A stretch of 64,000 nucleotides of DNA. Origin: Photobacterium damselae (GTDB taxonomy: Bacteria > Pseudomonadota > Gammaproteobacteria > Enterobacterales > Vibrionaceae). Below are positions 1 through 8,976 of this stretch, piece after piece. The DNA lies in NCBI RefSeq assembly GCF_003026815.1, contig NZ_PYOG01000003.1, forward strand, positions 186,001 through 250,000. Direction: 5' to 3'. Within the stretch, counting starts at the first letter, position 1; each line of letters begins with the position of its first letter. The notes below the pieces were generated by a model that saw only the letters and a program-made list of their open reading frames with translations, ran no database searches and was not told the origin of the DNA. The position numbers and the translations under genes were made by a program.

Positions 1-212
1 TCAATCGAACCAGTTTAACTATGGTTGGATTAATGCAATATATTGAGCCAACGTTACAACTTTTACTTGCAGTATTCTTATTTGGTGAAATTTTTGATCA
101 CACCAAAGCGGTCAGTTTTGGCTTTATTTGGCTTGGATTAATTTTGTGTGGTGTTGAAGCAATGGCTCGATACTACAAAAAGAAAAAACGTCCACCAATG
201 CAAATGTTGTAA
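1..212 (+). CDS. rarD: RarD-type EamA family transporter, 3' end only
   Basis: The reading frame is open from the left edge (codons in frame from base 3) and ends at the TAA before 213, so this is the C-terminal part of a gene that starts outside the window. The visible residues hold the motif QYIEPTLQLLLAVFLFGE, then a second hydrophobic stretch (FGFIWLGLILCGVEAM) and a basic tail. This matches the last two membrane helices of RarD, an inner-membrane EamA/DMT permease whose substrate is not established; a link to chloramphenicol resistance has been reported for the family. Only about 70 residues are visible, so the RarD subfamily call rests on the conserved QYIxPT motif. Confidence 0.72.
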   Translation, partial: NRTSLTMVGLMQYIEPTLQLLLAVFLFGEIFDHTKAVSFGFIWLGLILCGVEAMARYYKKKKRPPMQML

Positions 213-245
213 ACTCTCTCGATAGCGTTTAACTGGATAAAATGT

Positions 246-593
246 ATGTCTGAGCTTCAAAAAATCCAACAACAATTGCGTGACTTTGCTAACGAACGTA
301 ACTGGGAACAATTTCATTCGCCGAAAAACCTAGTGATGGCTCTAAGCGGTGAGGTTGGTGAGTTAACGGAAATTTACCAATGGCTCACAGCTGAGCAAAG
401 TGAAAACTTATCAGCAGATAAAAAGCAACATGCCAGCGAAGAGATGGCGGATATCATGCTCTATTTGATTCGTCTTGCCGACAGAAGTGGAATCGATCTT
501 ATTGCTGCTTGCCAAGCTAAACTAGAAAAAAACGCACAAAAATATCCGAGTGATAAATGTTATGGTTCAGCTAAAAAGTATAATGAACTATAA
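246..593 (+). CDS. MazG-like nucleotide pyrophosphohydrolase
   Basis: This 115-residue cytoplasmic protein belongs to the all-alpha NTP pyrophosphohydrolase (MazG/dCTPase-like) superfamily, which hydrolyses non-canonical or excess nucleoside triphosphates to monophosphate and pyrophosphate. The Mg-binding signature is complete: GEVGELTE gives the first ExxE and EEMADIMLY gives the downstream ExxD. The length fits the short single-domain form, close to dCTP pyrophosphatase 1 and its bacterial relatives. The frame opens with ATG 34 nt after the rarD stop, so the two genes may be co-transcribed. A strong hairpin follows the stop. The exact substrate cannot be read from sequence. Confidence 0.85.
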   Translation: MSELQKIQQQLRDFANERNWEQFHSPKNLVMALSGEVGELTEIYQWLTAEQSENLSADKKQHASEEMADIMLYLIRLADRSGIDLIAACQAKLEKNAQKYPSDKCYGSAKKYNEL

Positions 594-604
594 CAATAGA
601 AATA

Positions 605-637
605 AAAAAATAGAGCCTTTAATTGGCTCTATTTTTT
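605..637. terminator. Bidirectional rho-independent terminator
   Basis: A 13-bp perfect stem (AAAAAATAGAGCC pairing with GGCTCTATTTTTT) with a 7-nt loop lies between two convergent genes. It has a T-run on both strands, so it can stop transcription from the pyrophosphohydrolase gene on the plus strand and from the small gene on the minus strand. Confidence 0.85.
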
Positions 638-639
638 TA

Positions 640-903
640 TCATTTATGGCCTACGCCGCGATTTTCCTTTGGTAAAAAGGCTATCTTGCCAAATCCTAAC
701 TTACGGAAATGGCTATCACGAAAATCACGAACTGCTTTCGCACTTGAGGAAACCATCTCAACTTGCAGCTCCATCTTAAGGTAACTGGTTAAATCGATAC
801 CTTCTGCTGCTGCAACTGCCTCGTGAATATTGCGGAACTGATCGTAAGTAAATGAGATCTGCTTTTCTTCATTCTTATATGTATAAACAACCGTACGAGC
901 CAT
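640..903 (-). CDS. Small conserved protein, DUF2960-like
   Basis: This is an 87-residue protein with no signal peptide or membrane segment. It starts with MARTVVYTYKNEEKQIS and has a predicted helical middle (IHEAVAAAEGIDLTSYLKME) and a basic C-terminus. I recognise the pattern as the gammaproteobacterial DUF2960 family, whose function is unknown; this is from memory and was not searched. The start is well supported by a strong Shine-Dalgarno (GGAGG, 5 nt before ATG). The gene ends in the bidirectional terminator at 605-637. It is probably a monocistronic housekeeping-type gene of unknown role. Confidence 0.6.
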   Translation of the reverse strand: MARTVVYTYKNEEKQISFTYDQFRNIHEAVAAAEGIDLTSYLKMELQVEMVSSSAKAVRDFRDSHFRKLGFGKIAFLPKENRGVGHK

Positions 904-974
904 AAAGCCTCCGCTAAAATTAAAGGAGGCGAATCTACCCTATTACTAAAGAAAAATAAAGTCACAAACCACTT

Positions 975-2996
975 TTAAGCTTCGATTAACTTCTGCGCGA
1001 CAATCTCTTCAAGGGGCATTGGCTTGTAATAGTAAAAACCCTGAACATAGCGAACACCCAATAAAGAGATAAAGTGAAGCTCATCGTCAGTCTCAACCCC
1101 TTCTACAATAATTTTTGCATTCGCAACTTTACCCAGCTGCACAACAACACTAAAAAGCTCTTGTCCTTTTATAGAGTTAAGATTTAACACTAATGATCGA
1201 TCAATTTTAATTTTGTTAAATTCAAAACGAGATAAATACGCTAACGATGAATAGCCAGTACCAAAATCATCAAGGGCAACAGATACGCCAAGTAATTGTA
1301 ATTCTTTAATAATCTCCGATGTTTTATTTTCATCTTGAACTAATAGTTCTTCAGTGATTTCGACCTCTAGTTGATGGAAATCTAGCGAACTTTTATTAAC
1401 AATTTTCGCAAAATTAAAGACAAAATCTTTGGTTAATACGGTTGTTGGCGATACATTAATCGACAGCTTAAAATCTGGATTTTTCTCAGCAAGTGGCGTC
1501 ATCATCTGAACCGAACGCTCAATAACCCAAAAATCAAGTTCAGGCATTAAACCAAGCTGAGTAAATGACGACAAAAATGTAGGTGGTCGAATATTGCCAT
1601 CACTGTCGCGATATCTAAGCAGCGTTTCCATAGCTACTACTTTTTTACTGTGTATATCCACTTGTGGTTGAAAATACAAAATAAACTCTCCTTCTTGCTG
1701 AAGCTTCTCAACTTCGCGTTGTGCTTGAAGGTTTTTATGTAGTGATGGAATAAAACTGGTTAACTTACTTTTTGCCTCTATTTCATCAGACGTAAAGAAT
1801 CGATTATTAAAAATAGAGGTGACATCAACACCTAAACTGCGTTTATCCATAAACTTAAAAAATGGATAATATAAACCAATTCCAATAATAATAATGATGA
1901 GCTGTAACAAAGCACCAGATATTGCCCCTGTGCCAAGATAACCACTCACTAAAGGCGGCATAATCCAACTCTGTACGGTGCTTAATGGTGGAACCAACCC
2001 TATTGCAATCGCCCCATAAGCCACCACAAAACTAACCATTGGTACCAATAAAAATGGAATGATCATAATCGGATTAAAGATCACGGGAATACCAAAAAGT
2101 ATCGGTTCATTAATGTTAAATAAGCTGAGAATAAGCACTGTTTTGGCTAGCGTTCGGTAATTACGGCTACGAGCAAATAACAAAATACAAAGAACTAGGC
2201 TCAATGTATTACCACTACCACCAATACCAGTAAAAAAATCATAGAAGTTAGTACTAACTATGTTCAGATCGACACCAAAATTCTGCCAGTCAGCAATATT
2301 TGCAGTTGTTAAACTGTACAGCTCAGTTTTATACATATGCAGAACATTATGACCATTAATACCAAACGACCAGAACACCCCACGTAAAAACTCGTACAGT
2401 AATCCGTCAGTAAATGATAAAGGATTTAGCTCTGGCAATATTGAAAAATGAAAATCTATACTTTCAATGAGACAATGAATACCAGTACTCACACCAACCA
2501 TAACAATAATGGATACTGCGCAAATAGAGATAATATGACCAGAGTTATCAATCGCACTGGTAAAAGGATCTACTCTAAAAATAGGTAAATTTTGCGCTTT
2601 AAATATCAAATGACAACTTAAGTAGGCCGACAATAAAGCTAAAGCAAAACTATTGGGTAGCGGCACAGCAACCGAAATAAGGTTCCATTGCTGGGATACT
2701 AAGAAAAACACCACGAGTGAAGTGGCAATCGCAACGGACTTTGGAATTCGTTTGATTGATGCTAGATATGACGACAAATAGATATTAATCAAAATAGGGA
2801 ACATTTGTGCAATCATTTGGCCAACATAGCCAGTGGTTATTGAAAGTGTGTCCCATCCCATTTTTTGCGAGAAAATTGCAGTCAAATCACAGAATGTTGA
2901 GATCAAAGAGATCGGCAACGCCATCAAAAACACATTCGATACTGCAACAAGATACTTATTTGATGATAGATTAGACAGTAATTGAGAAAGTGTCAT
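975..2996 (-). CDS. PTS EIIC-like membrane domain fused to EAL c-di-GMP phosphodiesterase
   Basis: This 673-residue inner-membrane protein has two parts. Residues about 15-400 are hydrophobic with many helices and resemble the EIIC permease domain of the cellobiose/lactose PTS family, including the GGSGNTLSL and NEPILFGIP signatures. Residues about 430-670 are an EAL domain that should hydrolyse c-di-GMP. The motif at the EAL position reads METLLR, and the other key residues are present: N in SINVSP, E in VEITEELLV, the DDFGTGYSSL loop, K and D in KIKIDRS, E in VEGVET and Q in YVQGFYY. No EIIA or EIIB domain is fused or adjacent, so the permease part probably acts as a ligand sensor; that is inference. 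The gene is divergent from the secreted GEVED gene at 3462. Confidence 0.85.
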   Translation of the reverse strand: MTLSQLLSNLSSNKYLVAVSNVFLMALPISLISTFCDLTAIFSQKMGWDTLSITTGYVGQMIAQMFPILINIYLSSYLASIKRIPKSVAIATSLVVFFLVSQQWNLISVAVPLPNSFALALLSAYLSCHLIFKAQNLPIFRVDPFTSAIDNSGHIISICAVSIIVMVGVSTGIHCLIESIDFHFSILPELNPLSFTDGLLYEFLRGVFWSFGINGHNVLHMYKTELYSLTTANIADWQNFGVDLNIVSTNFYDFFTGIGGSGNTLSLVLCILLFARSRNYRTLAKTVLILSLFNINEPILFGIPVIFNPIMIIPFLLVPMVSFVVAYGAIAIGLVPPLSTVQSWIMPPLVSGYLGTGAISGALLQLIIIIIGIGLYYPFFKFMDKRSLGVDVTSIFNNRFFTSDEIEAKSKLTSFIPSLHKNLQAQREVEKLQQEGEFILYFQPQVDIHSKKVVAMETLLRYRDSDGNIRPPTFLSSFTQLGLMPELDFWVIERSVQMMTPLAEKNPDFKLSINVSPTTVLTKDFVFNFAKIVNKSSLDFHQLEVEITEELLVQDENKTSEIIKELQLLGVSVALDDFGTGYSSLAYLSRFEFNKIKIDRSLVLNLNSIKGQELFSVVVQLGKVANAKIIVEGVETDDELHFISLLGVRYVQGFYYYKPMPLEEIVAQKLIEA

Positions 2997-3461
2997 AATC
3001 GCATTGCCTTAACGCCCATTAGCTAAATAAACCTCTATAAAACCCTAACTATACAAAATTTTTTATCGTTTTTTCACAAATAAACTTAATGGTTATGACA
3101 AATGGATTTCATAACAAATGAATGATATCGGTTGCACTTAAATTGATGCTAAACCGATTAAAACGCATACCTTTATTTCTGTACCAATTTATTTGTTATT
3201 TTCACGACCCATATCAGATTATTCACCCATTTTGAGTTGTTGTTGCCTATTTTTTTCAACATCACAACGTGAACTCAGACTCAGTATCTACACTTATTTC
3301 TCTTTTATCTCACACAAATTATCGCTATTAAGCGCAAAAAATTCCTGTAGTAAATTAGCTTACAAATTCAATCTTAAATTTAAGACATTCAATAGGTTAG
3401 TAATCATTAAACTTAAATCATTCATATAAACTTAGCGTTTAGATCGTCTCAAGGTGTTGTT
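2997..3461. promoter_or_regulatory. Divergent intergenic region with a 7-bp dyad
   Basis: This 465-nt AT-rich gap separates the divergent EIIC-EAL gene and the secreted GEVED gene and must hold both promoters. A dyad GTTATGA-N10-TCATAAC at 3092-3098/3109-3115 could be an operator. An open frame at 3193-3429 has no convincing start, ribosome site or family features, so I do not call it a gene. I see no riboswitch, tRNA or insertion sequence. Confidence 0.4.
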
Positions 3462-6056
3462 ATGTCTTACCGTTCACTACCTTATATTCTGTATACGGGA
3501 CTTGTTTTTCTTCCTCTTAGCGTCCCCTTCCCTTCCCATTCTGCCGAAGGCGTTGGATTGGTATTTCAAAGCACGCTGTTAGATATTGGGGGAAATGGTG
3601 GTGGCGAGTTTGGTGAACGCTTGTGTCCATCAGGGTTATTAATGACCGGATTTGATTTTTATAATTCAAACACAGGAGGTAACTTAGATGGTAGAGCATT
3701 ACGCGGGCAATGTTCTCAAGCAACGGTATCTGGAGGCACTGCAACATTAACAAGAGCCGGTGAAACACCATGGGGAGGTCCAGTCTCTGGTACACTTTAT
3801 TCAGGCTCCTGCCCTGCAAATCAGGCGGTGGTTGGCGTAGATGCACAAACGACAACTTGGCCGGTCATGGGATGGTTCCGACTCTATTGTGCTCCTGTGG
3901 CGTTTAATACAACGACTAATAAATTAGAAATAGGAGCCGCTCCAGGAGGACCATCAACAGGAAGAATTGGCCCTAACTTTGGTTATGGTGGAACCTATTA
4001 TAATCGAGTTGTCGCTCCAGCAGGCCAAGCGTTAGGAGGTTTTAATGGTCGCTCAGGAGCCGCTCTTGATAAAGTTCGCTTTAGAGCTTACTCATTTGTA
4101 CAAGCCAGCATTACGCTAAACGCCAGTGTTATTTCAGGTTCAGCTCTTCCTACCGATTTTACGCTCATTGCAACCGATTCAAACTCGATCCCCGCGGTAT
4201 TTAGCCATGGTGATACTAAGGCGATGACCCCCAGTAATTATACTTTTACTTGGACCGGGCCTGCCGACTATGAATTGGTGTCTTTCTCTTGCGCAGATCC
4301 ACTTAGCGTTACAAATGGCAACAGCTACAACTGCACTTATACTTTTCGCTCAACCAAAGTAGATTATGGCGATGCTCCTATCAGTTATGGCGGTTTAACA
4401 ACAGCAAGTCATGGCTTTGGGAATAGTGCTATTTATCTTGGTAGCGTTGAGCCCGATTTTGAAGACGATCGGTTTACCAACGGTATCGACAACTCTCTTA
4501 ATGCCACCGATGATGATAGCGAAGGAACGACGCCTAACGATGAAGAAGCATTAGTCCCTGGTTTTATTGTATTAAACAGCAGTGCTAATGCTACGTTATA
4601 CAGCTTAGCCATTCCTTGTAATGATTTCGATGGTTCTGATTTAGGCGCAACCGTATATGGCTGGATTGATACAGATAGAAATAACAGCTTTGACAATGAT
4701 GAATTTGCTTCTGCCAGCTGTAATGATACATCAGCCACATTAAACGGTAATGCCATTCTCAGTTGGAGTAACTTAGATATTTCGACGGTATCTGGTATGA
4801 GCTATATTCGCTTAAGAATTACTACATCGAGCTTATCTGCCAGCGATCAACTGACAAACGCAGCCGATGGTGAAATTGAAGACCATCAATTTGAATTAAT
4901 TAATCAAATAACCTTACGAGGAACCGTTTTTGAAGATAACAGCGGTAACGGTTCAGGTATTGCGCACAACGGCATTATTGATGGTAACGAACAAGGTATT
5001 GGTAATGCAACGGTGGAAGTTGTACTAAATGATACAGGTGTTACTGGATACAACCTAGGAGATGTCATTACCAGCAGAAAAACATCGGGCAATGGTCGCT
5101 ATACCTTTATTTTACCCGTTGAATTTTCAGGGAAAAATTTAATCATCAGAGTACGCCCTGTTGCAACGTTAATTGATATTAGTGAGAGTGACTTATCAGC
5201 AATTCCCCAAGCATCGAGTACCAGTGTCACCGATTCTGAAATCAATATAAATGCACAAGCGGGCGATGATATCGATGGGTTAAACTTTGGCAAAGTCCGA
5301 GAGCCCATTATGGAACCTAACCATTATGTTGAGATTATCCCCAACCAAACCATCACCTTAAACCACCAATTTAGATCGTACACCGATGGTAACGTAACAT
5401 TCAGTTTAGTGGATACCGAAACAATCCCAGCGCAACCTCAGTGGAGTGCAATTTTATATCAAGATCTCAATTGTGATCAGCTTATTAACAGTAATGAAGT
5501 GAGAATTACAGCCCCACTCACGGTGACTGAGTCTTCACAAATCTGCTTAATCAGTAAAATATTCTCTCCTGCTAACATTTTCAATCAAAGCAAATTTAGC
5601 TATAAAATTCAAGCAGATGTAAACTTTGATGATCCAGCCACTACCAACCATAATATTTCGCGTCGCCTTTATAATACAGACACAATCAAAGCCATATATG
5701 GTGGTTCAGGACAATTAGAACTTAATAAAACAGTGCAAAATTTAACGCAAAATGGGACGATTGCAACAGCCAATACAGCAAAACCTGGTGATATTTTGGA
5801 ATATCGTATTATCTTTACCAATGTGGGTAATGCCGATATCAGCGATCCACAAATATTTGACTCGATACCCAAACATACAAGAGCTCAAACTGCCATTAGT
5901 TGTGGTGGAAATGTGCCAACAAGTCTGTCGTGTAATGTTTCAACTCCAGATGGAACAAATAATACGGGCTACCTAGGAAGTATTTATTGGAGCTTTACTG
6001 GAGCACTAGCATCGGGTGCCAGTGGAACGGTGAGTTATAGAGTGGTTATTGACTAA
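3462..6056 (+). CDS. Secreted GEVED/SdrD-like/DUF11 surface protein (864 aa)
   Basis: The protein starts at ATG 3462 (AAGG 7 nt upstream) with a Sec signal peptide cleaved near SHS-AEG (residue 27). Residues about 30-230 form a Cys- and Gly-rich domain of repeated CPxG...GxD units that I do not recognise. A GEVED module runs from DYGDAPISYGG (about 300) to GEIEDHQFELIN (about 470). An SdrD/Cna-B-like domain follows (GTVFEDNSGNG to LNFGKVREP, about 485-610), and a DUF11 domain closes the protein (about 750-864, ending GTVSYRVVID). The last 400 residues match the C-termini of the minus-strand giants 25-55 kb away, so this looks like a detached paralogue of that locus. It carries no LPXTG or RTX signal; location at the surface is inferred from signal peptide and domains. 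Confidence 0.8.
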   Translation: MSYRSLPYILYTGLVFLPLSVPFPSHSAEGVGLVFQSTLLDIGGNGGGEFGERLCPSGLLMTGFDFYNSNTGGNLDGRALRGQCSQATVSGGTATLTRAGETPWGGPVSGTLYSGSCPANQAVVGVDAQTTTWPVMGWFRLYCAPVAFNTTTNKLEIGAAPGGPSTGRIGPNFGYGGTYYNRVVAPAGQALGGFNGRSGAALDKVRFRAYSFVQASITLNASVISGSALPTDFTLIATDSNSIPAVFSHGDTKAMTPSNYTFTWTGPADYELVSFSCADPLSVTNGNSYNCTYTFRSTKVDYGDAPISYGGLTTASHGFGNSAIYLGSVEPDFEDDRFTNGIDNSLNATDDDSEGTTPNDEEALVPGFIVLNSSANATLYSLAIPCNDFDGSDLGATVYGWIDTDRNNSFDNDEFASASCNDTSATLNGNAILSWSNLDISTVSGMSYIRLRITTSSLSASDQLTNAADGEIEDHQFELINQITLRGTVFEDNSGNGSGIAHNGIIDGNEQGIGNATVEVVLNDTGVTGYNLGDVITSRKTSGNGRYTFILPVEFSGKNLIIRVRPVATLIDISESDLSAIPQASSTSVTDSEININAQAGDDIDGLNFGKVREPIMEPNHYVEIIPNQTITLNHQFRSYTDGNVTFSLVDTETIPAQPQWSAILYQDLNCDQLINSNEVRITAPLTVTESSQICLISKIFSPANIFNQSKFSYKIQADVNFDDPATTNHNISRRLYNTDTIKAIYGGSGQLELNKTVQNLTQNGTIATANTAKPGDILEYRIIFTNVGNADISDPQIFDSIPKHTRAQTAISCGGNVPTSLSCNVSTPDGTNNTGYLGSIYWSFTGALASGASGTVSYRVVID

Positions 6057-6079
6057 ACTGGTTGAAATAAAAACAAGAA

Positions 6080-6116
6080 AACAAAGTTATCCACTGTTTC
6101 TGTGTATAACTTTGTT
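6080..6116 (-). terminator. Terminator downstream of nrdG (minus strand)
   Basis: An 11-bp stem (AACAAAGTTAT with ATAACTTTGTT), extended by three more pairs after one mismatch, lies between the convergent GEVED gene and nrdG. On the minus strand it is followed by a T-rich tract, so it best serves nrdG. The plus-strand tail lacks a T-run. Confidence 0.6.
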
Positions 6117-6148
6117 GAAATAGCAGGTACAAAATATTCAATAGCGAT

Positions 6149-6625
6149 CTAGTCTTCGATCTCTTTAAAATAATGAATCACTTGATTTTCACTGCCTTTC
6201 CATACGAGAGAAGGGTCATGCTTATCTTGTTCAAATTTACCATCGACTAATACATCGATCAGCGCCACAACTTCTTGTTGGGCTTGAGTCAGATTCGCTA
6301 ACGTATAACCTGTCCACATCCAAATGTCTTTACCAACACATTCAGCCCGTACCCGTTTCACCAATTGTAATACGGACTCTACGTTCGCTGGATGTAATGG
6401 GTCGCCTCCAGAAAGTGACAAACCTCGACGTTTAATACGCGTGTCATTAAGATCAGCAATCACACGATCTTCCATCGCTTGATCGAATGGATGACCAGAA
6501 TCTAATCGCCATGTACTCTGGTTATAACACCCTCGACACTGATGCTCACAGCCCGACACAAACAAAGTTGCGCGTGTACCTGGGCCGTTAACAACATCAA
6601 CTGGATAGTAATTATGGTAGTTCAT
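6149..6625 (-). CDS. nrdG: Anaerobic ribonucleoside-triphosphate reductase activating protein
   Basis: NrdG is a radical-SAM enzyme that uses S-adenosylmethionine and a 4Fe-4S cluster to create the glycyl radical on NrdD under anoxia. The 158-residue length is typical. The cluster motif is CEHQCRGC (CxxxCxxC), the form used by glycyl-radical activases, followed by LSGGDPL, the Gly-rich SAM-binding segment. The gene lies 93 nt downstream of nrdD on the same strand, the usual operon order, but a hairpin in the gap (6667-6688) may lower its expression relative to nrdD. A terminator follows. Confidence 0.96.
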   Translation of the reverse strand: MNYHNYYPVDVVNGPGTRATLFVSGCEHQCRGCYNQSTWRLDSGHPFDQAMEDRVIADLNDTRIKRRGLSLSGGDPLHPANVESVLQLVKRVRAECVGKDIWMWTGYTLANLTQAQQEVVALIDVLVDGKFEQDKHDPSLVWKGSENQVIHYFKEIED

Positions 6626-6666
6626 GACGGTTCTTCTTTGGTTTATAAACTGTTTTTAAAAACAAT

Positions 6667-6688
6667 AGAAGCGCCCGAGAGCGCTTCT
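6667..6688 (-). terminator. Intercistronic hairpin between nrdD and nrdG
   Basis: An 8-bp perfect GC-rich stem (AGAAGCGC with GCGCTTCT) and 6-nt loop sit between the two genes. On the minus strand it is followed by a broken T-tract (TATTGTTTTT). It may be a leaky terminator or an mRNA-processing site that sets the NrdD:NrdG ratio. A second weak dyad (ATTTTAAG/CTTAAAAT, 6690-6712) lies beside it. Confidence 0.5.
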
Positions 6689-6718
6689 TATTTTAAGATC
6701 AAGGCTTAAAATCTTGAA

Positions 6719-8857
6719 TTACATGTGCTTAACGCGACGCTTAACTTCTTCTTGCTTACCGAAGTTAAACGGACGTGCATCAGGGCTACCCAAGTAACCA
6801 CATACACGACGAGTTACAGATACTTTTGATGGCTCATGGTTACCACATTTAGGACAAGTAAAGCCTTTACTGGTACACGAGAACTCACCTGTAAAGCCAC
6901 ACTCATAACACTCATCAATTGGTGTATTCGTTCCGTAATATGGAACGCGAGAATAGCTGTAATCCCACACATTCTCTAATGCTTCAATATTGTGTTGAAT
7001 GTTTGGATATTCACCGTAACAAATAAAACCACCGTTCGCGATTTCTGGATAAGGCATCTCAAAATCAATCTTATCGTATGGGTTTACTTGCTTTTCAACA
7101 TCTAAGTGGAAGCTGTTTGTGTAGTAACCTTTATCTGTTACACCATCAACCACACCAAACTCTTTCGTATCTAACGCACAGAAACGACTACATAAGTTTT
7201 CACTTGGTGTGCTATACAGACTAAAGCCGTAACCCGTTTCCTCTTTCCACGCATCAGTAGCATCACGTAAGCGCTGAACAATAGCTACTGCTTTTTGGCG
7301 TAGTTCTTCATTATCGTATACGTGAGTTTCATTACCATATAAAGCGTTAACTGTCTCATGAATACCGATGTAGCCAAGAGAGATAGATGCACGACCATTT
7401 TTGAAGATTTCAGAAACATTATCATCTTCATTCAGACGTACACCACATGCACCTTCCATATATAGAATAGGAGCAACACGAGCTTTAACACCCTCTAAAC
7501 GTTCAATACGAGTATCTAGAGCGCGACGAGCCAACTGTAGACGCTCATCCAATAAAGTAAAGAAGCGAGCTTCATCGCCTTTAGCTTCAAGCGCAATACG
7601 AGGAAGGTTCAAACTAACAACACCCAGGTTATTACGACCTTCGTGTTCTAGCTCGCCTTGTTCATTTTCATAAGGACCAAGGAAACTACGACAACCCATA
7701 GGAGTTTTAAATGACCCTGTCACTTCAACTAATTTGTCATAGTTAAGAATATCTGGGTACATACGTTTAGATGCACACTCTAATGCCAGCTTCTTAATAT
7801 CGTAATTAGGATCGCCTTGCTTATGGTTTAGGCCATCTTTGATAGCAAAAACAAGTTTAGGGAATACCGCTGTTTTGTGATTTTTACCCAGACCAGCAAT
7901 ACGATTACGTAAAATAGACTGCTGGATCAGACGAGAAGCCCAAGTTGTACCAAGACCAAAGCCAAAGGTTACAAATGGCGTTTGACCATTGGCTGTATGT
8001 AGTGTGTTTACTTCATACTCAAGAGATTGGAACGCATCATAACACTCTTTTTCTGTACGAGCTTTGGCAAACGCTTCAGGATCAGCGATACCCCACTCAT
8101 TCGCAACAGCTAGATGCTTGTCATAACTCACTTGAACATAAGGAGCCAAAACTTCATCGATACGGTTAATCGTTGTACCACCGTAAATATGACTTGCGAC
8201 TTGAGCGATAATTTGAGCCGTTACTGCTGTTGCCGTAGAAATTGATTTAGGAGTATCAATCTCTGCGTTACCCATTTTAAAACCGTGAGTTAGCATGCCA
8301 TTTAGGTCAATTAGCATACAGTTAAACATTGGGAAAAACGGCGAGTAATCGAGGTCATGGTAGTGAATTTCGCCTAACTCATGAGATTTAACGATATCGC
8401 GCGGCAATAAATGTTGTGTCGCATAGTGTTTAGCAACGATACCTGCAAGTAAATCACGCTGAGTAGGGATTACTTTGCTGTCTTTGTTTGCGTTTTCATT
8501 CAGCAAAGATGCGTTGCTTTGCTCAATCAAACCGCGAATTTCATTATTTAGACGGCTTTTTTTCTCACGCGAGATATCACGATCATGACGATATTCAATA
8601 TAAGCGCGAGCAACTGCTTTATGTGGACCTGTCATTAATTGAGTCTCAACTGCATTTTGAATTGCATGAATCTCAACTTCTTCAGCGTTAACAAATTGTG
8701 CTAAAACAGCCTCTGCTACTGTTGTTGCGTAAGCCTCATCCATACTGATGTTTTCTGAATCGCTGATTGAACGCGAGGCACCTAATACAGCCTCTTTTAT
8801 GCGTAAAACATCAAAAGATACACGGCAACCATCACGCTTTATTACTACAGGTTTCAC
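6719..8857 (-). CDS. nrdD: Anaerobic ribonucleoside-triphosphate reductase (class III)
   Basis: NrdD reduces ribonucleoside triphosphates to deoxy forms without oxygen, using a glycyl radical and formate. The 712-residue length equals my recollection of the E. coli enzyme. An N-terminal ATP-cone (VIKRDGCRVSFDVLRIKEAV) provides dATP allostery. The C-terminal zinc site has its four cysteines (CYECG ... CPKCG), and the glycyl-radical loop is RRVCGYLGSP. The start is GTG at 8857: AGGAG lies 6 nt upstream and no ATG is better placed. Upstream are a perfect FNR site and two NrdR boxes, fitting induction under anoxia and repression when dNTPs are plentiful. Confidence 0.97.
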   Translation of the reverse strand: MKPVVIKRDGCRVSFDVLRIKEAVLGASRSISDSENISMDEAYATTVAEAVLAQFVNAEEVEIHAIQNAVETQLMTGPHKAVARAYIEYRHDRDISREKKSRLNNEIRGLIEQSNASLLNENANKDSKVIPTQRDLLAGIVAKHYATQHLLPRDIVKSHELGEIHYHDLDYSPFFPMFNCMLIDLNGMLTHGFKMGNAEIDTPKSISTATAVTAQIIAQVASHIYGGTTINRIDEVLAPYVQVSYDKHLAVANEWGIADPEAFAKARTEKECYDAFQSLEYEVNTLHTANGQTPFVTFGFGLGTTWASRLIQQSILRNRIAGLGKNHKTAVFPKLVFAIKDGLNHKQGDPNYDIKKLALECASKRMYPDILNYDKLVEVTGSFKTPMGCRSFLGPYENEQGELEHEGRNNLGVVSLNLPRIALEAKGDEARFFTLLDERLQLARRALDTRIERLEGVKARVAPILYMEGACGVRLNEDDNVSEIFKNGRASISLGYIGIHETVNALYGNETHVYDNEELRQKAVAIVQRLRDATDAWKEETGYGFSLYSTPSENLCSRFCALDTKEFGVVDGVTDKGYYTNSFHLDVEKQVNPYDKIDFEMPYPEIANGGFICYGEYPNIQHNIEALENVWDYSYSRVPYYGTNTPIDECYECGFTGEFSCTSKGFTCPKCGNHEPSKVSVTRRVCGYLGSPDARPFNFGKQEEVKRRVKHM

Positions 8858-8901
8858 ACAAGGCTCCTACTCATCCACAAAAAAAACGTAGCCCCCATAA
8901 A

Positions 8902-8917
8902 ACACAAAATATAGTTC
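8902..8917 (-). promoter_or_regulatory. NrdR box 1 of nrdDG promoter
   Basis: The 16-mer ACACAAAATATAGTTC matches 13 of 16 positions of the NrdR box consensus as I recall it (ACACAATATATAGTGT). It starts exactly 31 bp from the second box, about three helical turns, the tandem spacing expected for cooperative NrdR binding. It lies just downstream of the inferred start of nrdD transcription. Confidence 0.75.
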
Positions 8918-8932
8918 TATATATATGGGTGA

Positions 8933-8948
8933 CTACAATATGTAGGGT
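8933..8948 (-). promoter_or_regulatory. NrdR box 2 of nrdDG promoter
   Basis: The 16-mer CTACAATATGTAGGGT matches 12 of 16 positions of the NrdR consensus. It overlaps the end of the inferred -10 element and the likely transcription start, so NrdR bound here would block RNA polymerase. Confidence 0.7.
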
Positions 8949-8952
8949 ATTA
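8947..8952 (-). promoter_or_regulatory. Inferred -10 element of nrdDG
   Basis: On the minus strand this reads TAATAC, close to TATAAT. It predicts a start near 8941, which places the centre of the FNR site at about -42, the standard class II activator position. The inference rests on this geometry. Confidence 0.55.
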
Positions 8953-8976
8953 GGCGACATTTCGCAGAAAGAAACA

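Noticed and set aside
3193..3429. 78-codon open frame in the EAL/GEVED intergenic region
   Set aside because: No ATG start or ribosome site, low-complexity Leu/Ser/Phe composition and no recognisable family.
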